Positions 45,137-54,181 of a stretch of 64,000 bases of DNA are shown here, one piece after another (position 1 is the stretch's first letter; the number at the start of each line of letters is the position of its first letter). The stretch covers positions 434,001-498,000 of the forward strand of contig JANSYQ010000001.1 in NCBI GenBank assembly GCA_024742305.1, given 5' to 3'. A program made the position numbers and the translations under genes. The notes below the pieces were generated by a model, which had not been told where the DNA came from, did not search any database, and saw only the letters and a list, made by a program, of their open reading frames with translations. Origin of the DNA: a bacterium. Its GTDB lineage: Bacteria; Bacteroidota; Bacteroidia; Flavobacteriales_D; Crocinitomicaceae.

Positions 45137-45423
45137 TTGTAATCACTTGATTTACAAGACAATAAATAATTTACAGGAACTAAAAATCACGTCTTCTCTA
45201 TTTAACGATCTCCAATATCCCAAGGTGATTCTATCAGAGAGCATTAGAAAAGCGCTCAGAACGCAAAAAAACGCGGTAATTATGCGTTGAGCGAGTAAGA
45301 ACTGATTGAAATTTTGGTTTTTGAACTGATTGTAGTCTTCGAGAGTCTCAGACTAAGAATTTCATGGATTATGAGCTCGTGATTTAAAATTGAAATAAGC
45401 TAACCTCGTCGACAATTTATAAA

Positions 45424-45518
45424 AGTACCTCTCGGCTCCGCTTTGCTCCGCTGAAGCCTCTCCTTCATAGCTCTTATTACGACGAAGTAGCTTCGCTAAA
45501 GCAATGCTCGAGGTACTT
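45424..45518. repeat. Long inverted repeat downstream of mnmG
   Basis: AAGTACCTC at the left pairs with GAGGTACTT at the right. The interior contains CTCGGCTCCGCTT and ATGCTCGAG, split versions of the dispersed palindrome. It may act as the mnmG terminator. Confidence 0.55.
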
Positions 45519-45549
45519 ACTTGAAAAAGTTACATAGAAGTTTGAACCG

Positions 45550-47421
45550 CTACCTTCCTAAGTATACCAACAAAACAGAAACGTCGCTTGGTGAAACACC
45601 ACTAATACGTGAAGCCTGACCTATCGTTGCTGGGCGAATTTGATCCAGCTTTTCTCGTGCCTCCGTACTTACACTACCCAATTTAGAATAGTCCATATCA
45701 GCCGGAATTTTTACTTCTTCCAAACGATTCATTTTTTGAGCCACGTCTTGCTCACGTGAAATATAACCGTCATACTTTAACTGGATCTCTGTTTGTGATA
45801 CGATATCAACATGTTCCGATGTTAACTCATCTGCAACTTTCTTCGAGTCCACGCTCATTTCTAAAACGTCTTTGATTTCAATGTTCGGCCGTGTGATCAA
45901 TGAACTCAATTTAACTTGCTGGTTGATTGGTGCGCTAGATTTACTCTCTAGTATTCTATTGGCGACATCAGGTGCTACCCCTTCTTTACGCAGCGACTTT
46001 TTCAACTGCTCTGTTCCTTGTACTTTCTTGTTCACTTTTTCCATGGCTTCATCGTCTGCCAGCCCTAAAGCGTGTCCAATTGGCGTCAAACGTATATCTG
46101 CATTATCTTGACGAAGCAAAATTCGATATTCTGCTCTACTGGTGAACATACGATATGGCTCTTTGGTACCTTTGGTTATAAGATCATCTATTAATACTCC
46201 GATGTATGCATCACTTCTACTTAGAATAAACTCACCTTGTTCTTTCACTTTACGGTGGGCGTTTATTCCAGCCATTAGCCCTTGACATGCTGCTTCCTCG
46301 TATCCCGTAGTCCCGTTTATTTGACCAGCGAAATACAAGCCTTCGATTTTCTTCGTCTCCAGTGTATGTTTCAACTGTGTTGGTGGAAAGTAATCATACT
46401 CGATTGCATAACCGGGACGGAACATTTTCACGTTTTCGAATCCTGGAATTGTTTGCATAGCCGCATATTGGATTTCTTCCGGAAGCGATGTACTGAATCC
46501 ATTCACATATATCTCAACGGTATTCCACCCTTCCGGCTCGACGAAAATCTGATGACGATCTCTATCCGCGAAACGATTGATCTTATCTTCTATACTTGGA
46601 CAATATCTTGGTCCCGTACTTTTAATGGCTCCATTAAACATTGGTGAACGGTCAAAGCCTGATCGTAACAATTCATGTGTATCGGAATTGGTGTAAGTGA
46701 TATGACAAGATCGCTGTTCTTTTAGAGCCCTAGTATTCGAAAAACTAAACTTAGACGGATCATCATCCCCTAATTGTTCTTCCATTTTAGAATAGTCTAA
46801 AGAACGACCATCTACCCTTGGAGGGGTTCCTGTCTTCATACGTCCCGACTCAAACCCCAATTGAATTAATTCTTCAGTGATACCGGTTGCTGCGCGTTCT
46901 CCAGCCCGACCACCGCCGAACTGTTTTTCACCCAAGTGAATCAGTCCATTCAAAAAGGTTCCGTTGGTCAACACCACTGACCTTGCTTTCACTTGAACTC
47001 CAATAGATGTTTTGACACCAACAACTTTATCACCTTCAATAATGAGGCCGGTACACATGTCCTGCCAAAAGTCAACGTTTGGATTTCGCTCTAACAACAA
47101 ACGCCATTCTTCAGCGAAACGCATTCGGTCATTTTGGGTTCTTGGTGACCACATTGCAGGGCCCTTCGAACGGTTCAACATACGAAACTGAATAGCACTC
47201 AAATCGGAAACAACACCGGAGCCCCCTCCAAGCGCATCGATTTCTCGAACGATTTGCCCCTTCGCCACACCTCCCATTGCAGGGTTGCAACTCATTTGCG
47301 CAATCGTATTCATATTCATCGTGATCAACAACACAGAACTTCCCAACTTCGCAGCAGCATTCGCAGCCTCGCAACCAGCGTGGCCCGCTCCCACTACAAC
47401 AACATCATACTCCTTCAACAT
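45550..47421 (-). CDS. mnmG: tRNA uridine-5-carboxymethylaminomethyl modification enzyme MnmG (GidA)
   Basis: MnmG is the FAD-containing partner of MnmE in wobble-uridine modification. The 623-residue protein has the N-terminal FAD motif [20 protein letters not shown], the conserved [11 protein letters not shown], the [12 protein letters not shown] segment, and the C-terminal helical domain that binds MnmE ([20 protein letters not shown]). Length is normal. It is the last gene of a minus-strand operon after ybeY, and parS sites lie 9 bp upstream of its start and in the downstream gap. In many bacteria gidA lies near oriC. Confidence 0.98.
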   Translation of the reverse strand: MLKEYDVVVVGAGHAGCEAANAAAKLGSSVLLITMNMNTIAQMSCNPAMGGVAKGQIVREIDALGGGSGVVSDLSAIQFRMLNRSKGPAMWSPRTQNDRMRFAEEWRLLLERNPNVDFWQDMCTGLIIEGDKVVGVKTSIGVQVKARSVVLTNGTFLNGLIHLGEKQFGGGRAGERAATGITEELIQLGFESGRMKTGTPPRVDGRSLDYSKMEEQLGDDDPSKFSFSNTRALKEQRSCHITYTNSDTHELLRSGFDRSPMFNGAIKSTGPRYCPSIEDKINRFADRDRHQIFVEPEGWNTVEIYVNGFSTSLPEEIQYAAMQTIPGFENVKMFRPGYAIEYDYFPPTQLKHTLETKKIEGLYFAGQINGTTGYEEAACQGLMAGINAHRKVKEQGEFILSRSDAYIGVLIDDLITKGTKEPYRMFTSRAEYRILLRQDNADIRLTPIGHALGLADDEAMEKVNKKVQGTEQLKKSLRKEGVAPDVANRILESKSSAPINQQVKLSSLITRPNIEIKDVLEMSVDSKKVADELTSEHVDIVSQTEIQLKYDGYISREQDVAQKMNRLEEVKIPADMDYSKLGSVSTEAREKLDQIRPATIGQASRISGVSPSDVSVLLVYLGR

Positions 47422-47429
47422 AAAATCAA

Positions 47430-47445
47430 TGTTTCACGTGAAACC
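47430..47445. promoter_or_regulatory. parS-like site (ParB binding), site 2
   Basis: TGTTTCACGTGAAACC has one mismatch (last base) to TGTTTCACGTGAAACA and a perfect 14-bp palindromic core. It lies immediately upstream of mnmG. Confidence 0.8.
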
Positions 47446-47520
47446 TTTTTCCAATTACATATCGCTATCAATCGACAATGTTCACACCACAAAATTACAA
47501 TAGAAAATAGTCTTTACGAA

Positions 47521-47536
47521 TGTTTCACGTGAAACC
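47521..47536. promoter_or_regulatory. parS-like site (ParB binding), site 3, overlapping the ybeY stop codon
   Basis: TGTTTCACGTGAAACC again has one mismatch. The last codons of ybeY (TTC ACG TGA on the minus strand) lie inside it. Confidence 0.8.
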
Positions 47537-47935
47537 TAAATAGAAATCTTCCTTTTCACGCATCTCACTTCTTTCTTTATCGGACTTATCCTTATACCCA
47601 ATAATATGCAAAACTCCATGAACTACCACTCTATAAAGTTCGTTCTTCCAGTCAACTTGCAAATCACCAGCATTCTCTTTCACCCTATCCACACTAATCA
47701 ATAAATCACCACTAATAACATCATCTTCTCTATAATCGAAAGTAATTATGTCTGTATAATAGTCGTGGTTTAGGTATTGCTTATTCGCCTCTAAAATATG
47801 TGTATCCGAACAAAACACTATACCTACTTCACCCAACTCACAACCTTCCTTATCGCAAACCGTCGACAGCCATGAAACAAAAAATTCCGGATTTACATCC
47901 AGAATTTCAGTGTCCTCATATTGAATTGAAACCAT
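47525..47935 (-). CDS. ybeY: Endoribonuclease YbeY
   Basis: YbeY is a zinc metalloprotein involved in 16S rRNA maturation and ribosome quality control. The 136-residue protein has the metal motif HGVLHIIGYKDKSD, where the third position of the canonical H-x3-H-x5-H motif is Asp (HGVLH-IIGYK-D) and not His; a similar variant is, to my recollection, common in Bacteroidota. The ITFDYREDDVISGD segment is typical. Its start overlaps the stop of the kinase gene (TAATG), and it is followed by mnmG after 103 bp containing two parS sites. Confidence 0.93.
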   Translation of the reverse strand: MVSIQYEDTEILDVNPEFFVSWLSTVCDKEGCELGEVGIVFCSDTHILEANKQYLNHDYYTDIITFDYREDDVISGDLLISVDRVKENAGDLQVDWKNELYRVVVHGVLHIIGYKDKSDKERSEMREKEDFYLGFT

Positions 47936-48348
47936 TACTTACTAAAGTAAATTGTTACGTTTCTACCATTGTCTTTAAACTCCACTTCTTCTGCTAAGGA
48001 ACGCATAAGGAAAATACCACGTCCATGTTCTTTCTCAATATTTTCTGGAGCTGTTGGATCCGGTAAATTCATAAAATCAAAGCCCTTACCTTGATCCTGA
48101 ACACTAAAACAAAAATCGGTCTCTTTATCCCCTACTGAAACATCAACACTTAGATTCTTATCCCCATTGTTTCCATGTTGAATTGCATTATTCACAGCCT
48201 CTGTTACTGCCACCAATACATGTCCGTAATAATCTTCGTTGATACTTAACCGAGAACAAATAGAGTCGATGAGTGATTCTACTTTATTAATAGACCCAAA
48301 ATCTGACGGAATCGAAATCTTCTCCACTACAACATAACCATCCTTCAT
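47935..48348 (-). CDS. Anti-sigma-type serine kinase/ATP-binding protein (HATPase, RsbW/SpoIIAB-like)
   Basis: The 137-residue protein is a stand-alone GHKL ATPase domain with N-box EAVNNAIQHGN, G1 box DQGKGFDF and G2 box HGRGIFLMRSL. This is the form of RsbW-like anti-sigma kinases. No anti-sigma antagonist (STAS) or sigma partner is adjacent, so its target is unknown. It sits between the DUF4175 gene (14 bp upstream) and ybeY (1-bp overlap), a linkage that I believe recurs in Bacteroidota. Confidence 0.88.
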   Translation of the reverse strand: MKDGYVVVEKISIPSDFGSINKVESLIDSICSRLSINEDYYGHVLVAVTEAVNNAIQHGNNGDKNLSVDVSVGDKETDFCFSVQDQGKGFDFMNLPDPTAPENIEKEHGRGIFLMRSLAEEVEFKDNGRNVTIYFSK

Positions 48349-48362
48349 GCTATCTTTTACTC

Positions 48363-51300
48363 TTAAAAGACACTATTGAAGTATTCATTTGCTCTGTCCT
48401 TATAATACTTACTATAAGCCGGATCTACAGCGCGCAATAATTCAATTTGTCTTAGTTTTTCCTTGTTATACTCGTCAAATCGAATTTGGTTACTATAATT
48501 TTCATTTTTTGGTGATTTCGACTCTCTTTTTTCGTCGAACCCTCGTTCCATTATTGCTTTCTCACTTTCTAACAAACGAGTCAATATCTCCTTTTGTCGC
48601 TTGATTGAATTGTTATCAAGTCGCTTATTAATGATGTCTCGTTCCTGCTCTTCCAACTCTTTAATTAGGTCGTTTAATTTGTTTCCTTCTCCTGATCCGT
48701 CTTTATTCAATTCCTTTCGAAGCTGTTCAAGTCTGCGGCGAATCGCACCTTGCTCAGCAGCCATTTTCGCCATTTGTTTGCTTCCCATTCCTAATTGACC
48801 CATTCCACCCTGACCAGGTTTTTCACCGGGTTTTTGTCCAGGTTTATCTCCAGGTTCTTTACCTCCTTCTTGCTGACCTTTCTTCATAGCGTCCAATTGC
48901 TTTTGAAGCATTTTTTTCATTGACTCACCACTCATTCCTTCACCAGGTTTAGGCATACCCTTTCCGCCAGGTTTGTTACAACTTCCACTACCCGGCATTT
49001 GATTACGTATGGAGTTTTGCATCTGCTGAAGGCTCTCATTCAACATCAATGCAAGATTGTTATAACTCGTCATTACATATTGCTGGTGAATGGTCAAATC
49101 ACGTCTTCTGCGCTCATCAATATCCTCTAGGGAAAGTTCATGGTTCGCTCGAATTTGATTTAATTCGTCATCTATAAACTTGGCAATTTTTGGTTGGCGC
49201 TTTGCCAATTCATACAAACTATCAGCTACGATTTTCGTGTCGTCTATAATTCGTCTTTGTCTTCTTGAGTGCGTTTTAAATGCCGGATCTGTGTCTGCAA
49301 CGCGCTCTAGATTAAACATTGTTTCCTCTTGGTCGAAACTGAGGCTAACTAAACTCTCTAATATATTACGGAGCATAGTCATGTCCTCTTGTTCTTGTTG
49401 CTGATTCGCCTCTTGCTGCATCATGTCCATTTGCTCGGCCATCTGCTCCATTTTATCTGAGGCATTCTGCTGACTTTCTCCAGCTTTACCGGATTTCCCT
49501 TTGTTTAAATTCTGTTCAGCATCATTTAAATCTTCTTGAACTTCTTCGGCATTTTGTTGTTGGTCCCCCATATCCATAGGGCGAGAAAGATCATTATTCA
49601 GGCTATCCATTTCTTTGATATCCTCCTTGATTTTCTCAAACTTTTCGTCAATTTCCCTTTGCGCCTCTTTCTGTTCTTCCGTTACTTCTTTCGAGTCCTT
49701 CGTTTCTTCCGCAAGCTTTTCTTGTTCTTTTGCTAGTTCCTTTAGTTGTTCTTCAATAGCATCAATTTTCTCATCAACCTGCATCTTTTTCAGCATTTCC
49801 ATTGTGCGGTCCAGCTGTTTATTCATGTCTTCCGTGCTCATTTCGAGTTGCTCCATGTTTTCTTCGAGCATCTCCTTATTCTGCTCCTTCATGAGTTCCT
49901 CTAGTTGGTCCAAAAGATCACGAAGCTCATCATCCATAAGTTCTTCAAGCAAATCCTCAATTGCTTCTTGCTTCTCCATCAACTCCTCATCCATTTCGGA
50001 TAATTGGTTCTTCTCCTCAACGCTATTCTTCATCTCCTCTTGTAGGTTCTGAATGTCCTCTATTAGCGATTTGTGATCTTCTTGAAGTTGATTTACTTGA
50101 TTCTCTTGGTTCCAGTTTGATCGATTTGAGTTCATCGACTCTTTTCGTAGCTTCTCCAAATCCTTTTTGAATTGAGAAGCCTTCTCCATGACACTGGAAA
50201 GATCTTCTTTCGCCTTTTCCTGCTCTTCTTCACGCTTGTCGTTGAGCTCTTCTAGGTTTGGTAGTTTGTAAACAAAAGAACGGCTGCTAGTAGCCTTACT
50301 CCCATTCACACCATCGTTGTCATAGACCACGAAGCGATACTCAATTCTATCGTTCAGTTTCACTTTTTCTCTTCTGAAATCAACTGCGAAATTGAACGGG
50401 GATTCAGTTCCTAGCACGTTTCCAACATTCATGCTCTCCTCGCGCTTAGAACCATCCTCAGAGGTAATTGTGTACACAAATCGCAAACCATTCAATCCGT
50501 AATCATCGCCTACAACTCCTGAGAAATAGCGAATACCGTCTTTAATTGAGTCCTGTACTTCTTCTACTTCAATACGTGGATATTCATCTTTAATTACATC
50601 TATCGACAAGGCCGTGGAGTCCAGTTTTCCGGAAGTTTTATTCATTAGGACAATTCGTGCGTTCGCATCATTTAAGAATCGCTTATTAACGCTAAATCCT
50701 TGTTTTTTAAACACTTGCGGATTCTCATTGATCCAAAATTGAACTTCATCACTGTTCTTGGTTAGAATACTCCAATTCACTGTCGTTCCTTCTGGGATGA
50801 TTAAGTCTCCAGCATTCTCCACTACTTCGTTTTCCTTTCCTAAATACTTTGGATATGTTAACGTCGCCTGCAGTTTACCAATAGCCGTTTTCGCAATTAC
50901 GTCTACGTGGTAATCTTTACTCGTGAATTTCTCGTTCTCGTGAGAAGCAACAAATTGGAAGTTCATATCCTCACGCACTTGAACTAACTTTCCAGCGAAT
51001 CGATTCTTCGCCACTTTTTCCAATAAAAACGTTCCTTGTTTGGACTTCACATAGACCTTCTTTGGAATTACTGAGCCCGATAAGGAAACTTCAAATGGAA
51101 CATCCTCTCCCTCTTCTACTGCCTCTAAATTGGACACTAATTTGTATTCAAAAGGTGCCTCCGGTTTGTACTCTTTATTGAAGTTTACTACGCGATCGGT
51201 TCCTGAGGTATACAGATCTGGTTTGAAAATTCCGATGCTAAACATGATCACTACAATCGGCATTACCCATACTGCGTAGCGTTTGTTTTCTCCTAGATTG

Positions 51301-51743
51301 ATGGCTTCCGTAAATGGAACGGAATTCAGTTTAGAGCTGCGCTGTTGTACGCTCGCCTGAATTAACTCGTAGTCGCGTGAGTTCGGGTCCAAGCGGTCAT
51401 TCAGTTGTAGGGTATTTAAAAGTCGATCTGAGATGTTTGGAAAGAACCTTCCGATAATATTTGATGCTTGGTAACGGTTGATTCGTTTACCAAACGATTT
51501 TAGTTTCAACAATGGAATAATCACGAAGCGAATCATAATTAAAGTGTTCACGAAAATGAACCCAAAAAATAGGCTTGCGCGAACCGCTGAATTAAACCTT
51601 CCAATGTACTCCAACGTGATTACCGACAAATAGGTAAACAACAAAACACCGATGAAAAGAATGGCTCCTTTCACCATTTGGTTCTTGTAATACTTTCGAA
51701 TGAAAGCATCAATTTGGTTCAATAAACGATCAAAACTACTCAT
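48363..51743 (-). CDS. Large DUF4175-like membrane protein with coiled coil
   Basis: The 1126-residue protein has N-terminal membrane helices (about 24-45, 55-77 and 155-175), a beta-rich periplasmic part (about 180-500), a very long acidic Glu/Lys/Gln-rich coiled coil (about 505-800), a Gly/Lys/Pro-rich low-complexity stretch (about 920-1000, GGKEPGDKPGQKPGEKPGQG) and a C-terminal coiled coil ending YYKDRANEYFNSVF. It fits the DUF4175 family, whose function is not known. It starts an operon with the RsbW-like kinase, ybeY and mnmG. The long charged repeats produce opposite-strand frames that are not genes. Confidence 0.85.
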   Translation of the reverse strand: MSSFDRLLNQIDAFIRKYYKNQMVKGAILFIGVLLFTYLSVITLEYIGRFNSAVRASLFFGFIFVNTLIMIRFVIIPLLKLKSFGKRINRYQASNIIGRFFPNISDRLLNTLQLNDRLDPNSRDYELIQASVQQRSSKLNSVPFTEAINLGENKRYAVWVMPIVVIMFSIGIFKPDLYTSGTDRVVNFNKEYKPEAPFEYKLVSNLEAVEEGEDVPFEVSLSGSVIPKKVYVKSKQGTFLLEKVAKNRFAGKLVQVREDMNFQFVASHENEKFTSKDYHVDVIAKTAIGKLQATLTYPKYLGKENEVVENAGDLIIPEGTTVNWSILTKNSDEVQFWINENPQVFKKQGFSVNKRFLNDANARIVLMNKTSGKLDSTALSIDVIKDEYPRIEVEEVQDSIKDGIRYFSGVVGDDYGLNGLRFVYTITSEDGSKREESMNVGNVLGTESPFNFAVDFRREKVKLNDRIEYRFVVYDNDGVNGSKATSSRSFVYKLPNLEELNDKREEEQEKAKEDLSSVMEKASQFKKDLEKLRKESMNSNRSNWNQENQVNQLQEDHKSLIEDIQNLQEEMKNSVEEKNQLSEMDEELMEKQEAIEDLLEELMDDELRDLLDQLEELMKEQNKEMLEENMEQLEMSTEDMNKQLDRTMEMLKKMQVDEKIDAIEEQLKELAKEQEKLAEETKDSKEVTEEQKEAQREIDEKFEKIKEDIKEMDSLNNDLSRPMDMGDQQQNAEEVQEDLNDAEQNLNKGKSGKAGESQQNASDKMEQMAEQMDMMQQEANQQQEQEDMTMLRNILESLVSLSFDQEETMFNLERVADTDPAFKTHSRRQRRIIDDTKIVADSLYELAKRQPKIAKFIDDELNQIRANHELSLEDIDERRRRDLTIHQQYVMTSYNNLALMLNESLQQMQNSIRNQMPGSGSCNKPGGKGMPKPGEGMSGESMKKMLQKQLDAMKKGQQEGGKEPGDKPGQKPGEKPGQGGMGQLGMGSKQMAKMAAEQGAIRRRLEQLRKELNKDGSGEGNKLNDLIKELEEQERDIINKRLDNNSIKRQKEILTRLLESEKAIMERGFDEKRESKSPKNENYSNQIRFDEYNKEKLRQIELLRAVDPAYSKYYKDRANEYFNSVF

Positions 51744-51782
51744 AGCGACTACTCGAACTATCGAAAATACAATAATACATCC

Positions 51783-51797
51783 TTGTATTCAATACAA
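51783..51797. promoter_or_regulatory. 15-bp palindrome upstream of the DUF4175 operon (possible operator)
   Basis: TTGTATTCAATACAA is a perfect 7-bp inverted repeat around one central base, 40 bp upstream of the DUF4175 start in the gap before gltX. No regulator can be named. Confidence 0.35.
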
Positions 51798-51870
51798 TAA
51801 ACGTTAATTAACAGTACATTCTTGTGTGCGGTTCGTTCAATCAAATCGCCCACCATTACTATTCATTCCG

Positions 51871-51878
51871 TATCTTTG
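51871..51878 (+). promoter_or_regulatory. Predicted promoter -7 box of gltX-folB
   Basis: TATCTTTG, 22 bp upstream of the gltX ATG. Confidence 0.55.
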
Positions 51879-51900
51879 CCCTCAAATTAAAGATTGAATT

Positions 51901-53424
51901 ATGTCACAACCCGTTCGTGTACGATTCGCACCATCACCAACAGGACCTCTTCACATGGGAGGAGTTCGCACTGCATTGTATAACTATTTGTATGCTAAAA
52001 AGCACAATGGAACCTTTATAATTCGTATTGAAGATACGGACCAAACGCGTTTCGTTGAAGGTGCGCAAGAGTACATTTTGGATGCTTTGAATTGGTGTGG
52101 AATCATGCCAACGGAAGGACCAGGAATTGGTGGTGATTACGGACCGTATGTTCAATCTGAACGTAAGGAGATGTATCGACCTTATGCCGAGCAATTGGTA
52201 CAGGAAGGGAAAGCGTATTATGCATTTGACACTTCCGAAGAGTTGGATGCTATGCGTGAGCAAGCGAAGCAACTCGGGATGCCTAATTGGCAATACAACA
52301 GTGTTACAAGAAGTAATTTAAAGAACTCTTTAACTCTGCCAGCCGACGAAGTTCAAAAGCGATTGGACTCCGGAGAACCTTACACGATTCGATTCAAAAT
52401 GCCGCGAAACGAAGATGTGCGTTTTGAAGATGAAATCCGTGGATGGGTGGTTGTAAATACCAACAACTTGGACGATAAAATCTTGTTCAAATCGGATGGT
52501 ATGCCAACGTATCACTTAGCGAATATTGTGGATGATCACACCATGGCGATCTCACATGTGATTCGCGGGGAAGAATGGTTACCCTCTGCCCCATTGCACG
52601 TTTTGTTGTACAAAGCTTTTGGTTGGGAGTGTCCAAAGTTTGCGCACCTTCCATTGATTTTGAAACCGAACGGAAACGGAAAATTATCGAAGCGTGACGG
52701 AGACAAAGGTGGTTTCCCTGTTTTCCCGACCGACTGGAAAACATCCGAAGGAGAAATCTTTCCAGGTTACCGCGAACAAGGATATTATCCGGAGGCTTTT
52801 GTGAACATGCTTGCTTTCTTGGGTTGGAACCCTGGAACTCCACAAGAAATTTTCTCACTTGAAGATTTGTGTGAAGCGTTTACTTTGGAACGTGTTTCGA
52901 AAGCGGGAGCTAAATTTGATCCAGATAAAACAAAGTGGTTCCAGCAACAACATTTACGTTTGCGTGATGATAAAGTATTGGCTGAAGAATTGAAAAATTT
53001 AGTTGATACCGATCTATCCGTTGAGCAATTAACAACCGTAAGTAGCTTGATGAAGGAGCGCGCCACTTTCATTCAGGATATTGAAATCGAAGGTGATTTT
53101 CTTTTCTCTGCACCATCTTCCTACGATGAAAAAACGGTACGCAAGAAATGGAAAGAAGAAGCTCCAGGATTGATGTCGGAATGGATGACAATTTTAGAAG
53201 GTATTTCCACATTTGATGCCGCGACTATCGAGACAGAATTTAAGTCGATGTTGGAAGCAAAAGAGCTTGGAATTGGACGCGTTCTTCCATTGTTCCGTTT
53301 GTTGCTAACCGGTAAAGGAATGGGACCAAGCATGTTTGAAATTGCAGAATTCCTAGGAAAAGAAGAGACTTTAAACAGAATGAAGTCTGGTATTGAAGCT
53401 ATTGCCCAAGTTCAGCAAGCATGA
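51901..53424 (+). CDS. gltX: Glutamyl-tRNA synthetase
   Basis: GltX charges tRNA-Glu (or tRNA-Gln in a discriminating/non-discriminating manner that sequence alone does not settle). The 507-residue protein has the HIGH-type motif in APSPTGPLHMGG at residues 11-22, IRIEDTDQTR, and the KMSKS-type KLSKRDG near residue 260. The C-terminal anticodon-binding helical domain is complete. The folB start overlaps its stop by 4 bp (ATGA). Confidence 0.97.
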   Translation: MSQPVRVRFAPSPTGPLHMGGVRTALYNYLYAKKHNGTFIIRIEDTDQTRFVEGAQEYILDALNWCGIMPTEGPGIGGDYGPYVQSERKEMYRPYAEQLVQEGKAYYAFDTSEELDAMREQAKQLGMPNWQYNSVTRSNLKNSLTLPADEVQKRLDSGEPYTIRFKMPRNEDVRFEDEIRGWVVVNTNNLDDKILFKSDGMPTYHLANIVDDHTMAISHVIRGEEWLPSAPLHVLLYKAFGWECPKFAHLPLILKPNGNGKLSKRDGDKGGFPVFPTDWKTSEGEIFPGYREQGYYPEAFVNMLAFLGWNPGTPQEIFSLEDLCEAFTLERVSKAGAKFDPDKTKWFQQQHLRLRDDKVLAEELKNLVDTDLSVEQLTTVSSLMKERATFIQDIEIEGDFLFSAPSSYDEKTVRKKWKEEAPGLMSEWMTILEGISTFDAATIETEFKSMLEAKELGIGRVLPLFRLLLTGKGMGPSMFEIAEFLGKEETLNRMKSGIEAIAQVQQA

Positions 53425-53777
53425 GTAAGCACACCATTGAAGTCAATGGAATTAGGTTGTATGCTCACCACGGGTGTCTTCCCGAGGAAACAGCTATTGG
53501 AGGTCATTACATTGTAGATGTTGCCATCACTACCGATTTTACCGAAGCAATGCAGCATGATGATCTCAGTGCTACGGTTGACTATGTAGATGTTAATCGT
53601 ATTGTTGCGCGCGAAATGGCTGTTCCTTCGAAACTCATTGAACACGTTGGTTATCGAATTGTACAAGCGTTGAAATCAGAAGTTTCGGGAATTGATTCCA
53701 TAAAAGTCAAAGTGATCAAACTTACACCACCTATTAACGGTGATGTGGATAATGTAGCTATTGTGATTGAAGGATGA
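53421..53777 (+). CDS. folB: Dihydroneopterin aldolase
   Basis: FolB converts dihydroneopterin to hydroxymethyldihydropterin in folate synthesis. The 118-residue protein has the family start IEVNGIRLYAHHGCLPEE, the DYVDVNRIV segment, the LIEHVGYRIVQAL segment with the conserved Glu, and VKVIKLTPPINGDV. It is translationally coupled to gltX through an ATGA overlap. Confidence 0.95.
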   Translation: MSKHTIEVNGIRLYAHHGCLPEETAIGGHYIVDVAITTDFTEAMQHDDLSATVDYVDVNRIVAREMAVPSKLIEHVGYRIVQALKSEVSGIDSIKVKVIKLTPPINGDVDNVAIVIEG

Positions 53778-53800
53778 ACCCATTCCCCTTTTGGAACGCT

Positions 53801-53842
53801 TTCGCCAAAAGCTTTCACCGGCGGACGAAGCCTTTGGCGAAG
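53801..53842. repeat. Inverted repeat downstream of folB (terminator-like)
   Basis: TTCGCCAAAAGCTT and AAGCCTTTGGCGAA pair with one bulge/mismatch around a 12-base loop. There is no U-tract. The following 200 bp up to tRNA-Cys are purine-rich and contain a further CTCGA-like sequence (TCTACAAGCTCGACAG near 53930). Confidence 0.5.
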
Positions 53843-54005
53843 AACTCAGCGATGGCTCAGGGGGATAAGAGGGGGAGGACAACTATAAATTAGTATTTTT
53901 TTCGTCACGCTCCCGAGACCTCCCTCATGTCTCTACAAGCTCGACAGCCGGGGGCAGAAATACGAATTTTTTACTATCTTTCATTTAAGTTTCCAAGGGA
54001 TTGCG

Positions 54006-54013
54006 TACCTTTG
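54006..54013 (+). promoter_or_regulatory. Predicted promoter -7 box of tRNA-Cys
   Basis: TACCTTTG, 20 bp upstream of the mature tRNA 5' end. Confidence 0.6.
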
Positions 54014-54032
54014 GCGACCTACGTGAAAAAAT

Positions 54033-54107
54033 GGTCCTGTGGCCGAGGGGCTTAGGCACTGGTCTGCAAAACCAGTTACAGCGGTTCGAATCCGCTCGGG
54101 ACCTCCA
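54033..54107 (+). tRNA. tRNA-Cys (anticodon GCA)
   Basis: The acceptor stem GGTCCTG/CGGGACC pairs with one G-T wobble. The anticodon stem CTGGT/ACCAG encloses CTGCAAA with anticodon GCA. The T arm AGCGG-TTCGAAT-CCGCT is regular. The discriminator base is T, as expected for tRNA-Cys, and CCA is encoded in the DNA. Confidence 0.97.
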
Positions 54108-54112
54108 AAAAG

Positions 54113-54145
54113 CCCTCTGATTTTCATCAGGGGGTTTCTTTTTCT
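54113..54145 (+). terminator. Terminator of tRNA-Cys
   Basis: CCCTCTGA/TCAGGGGG with a 6-base loop is followed by TTTCTTTTTC. Confidence 0.82.
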
Positions 54146-54181
54146 ACATGCATTATGAGAGTTGGTAGCGATTTTGATAAA

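Larger units (their letters stand above)
45012..45549. other. Gene-free region between convergent ispG and mnmG, with a parS site and two palindromic elements
   Basis: These 538 bp contain no convincing gene. They hold an inverted repeat after ispG (45022-45095), a parS-like site (45121-45136) and a long inverted element next to the mnmG stop (45424-45518). The middle part (45140-45420) is AT-rich and shows nothing else that I can name. Confidence 0.6.

Noticed and set aside
45744-45760. TGCTCACGTGAAAT inside mnmG, similar to parS
   Set aside because: Only one half of the palindrome matches, with four mismatches overall. A similar half-site near 6429 was rejected for the same reason.
49615-50052. 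Ser/Cys-rich open frame opposite the DUF4175 coiled coil
   Set aside because: It is an artefact of the charged repeat sequence on the coding strand.
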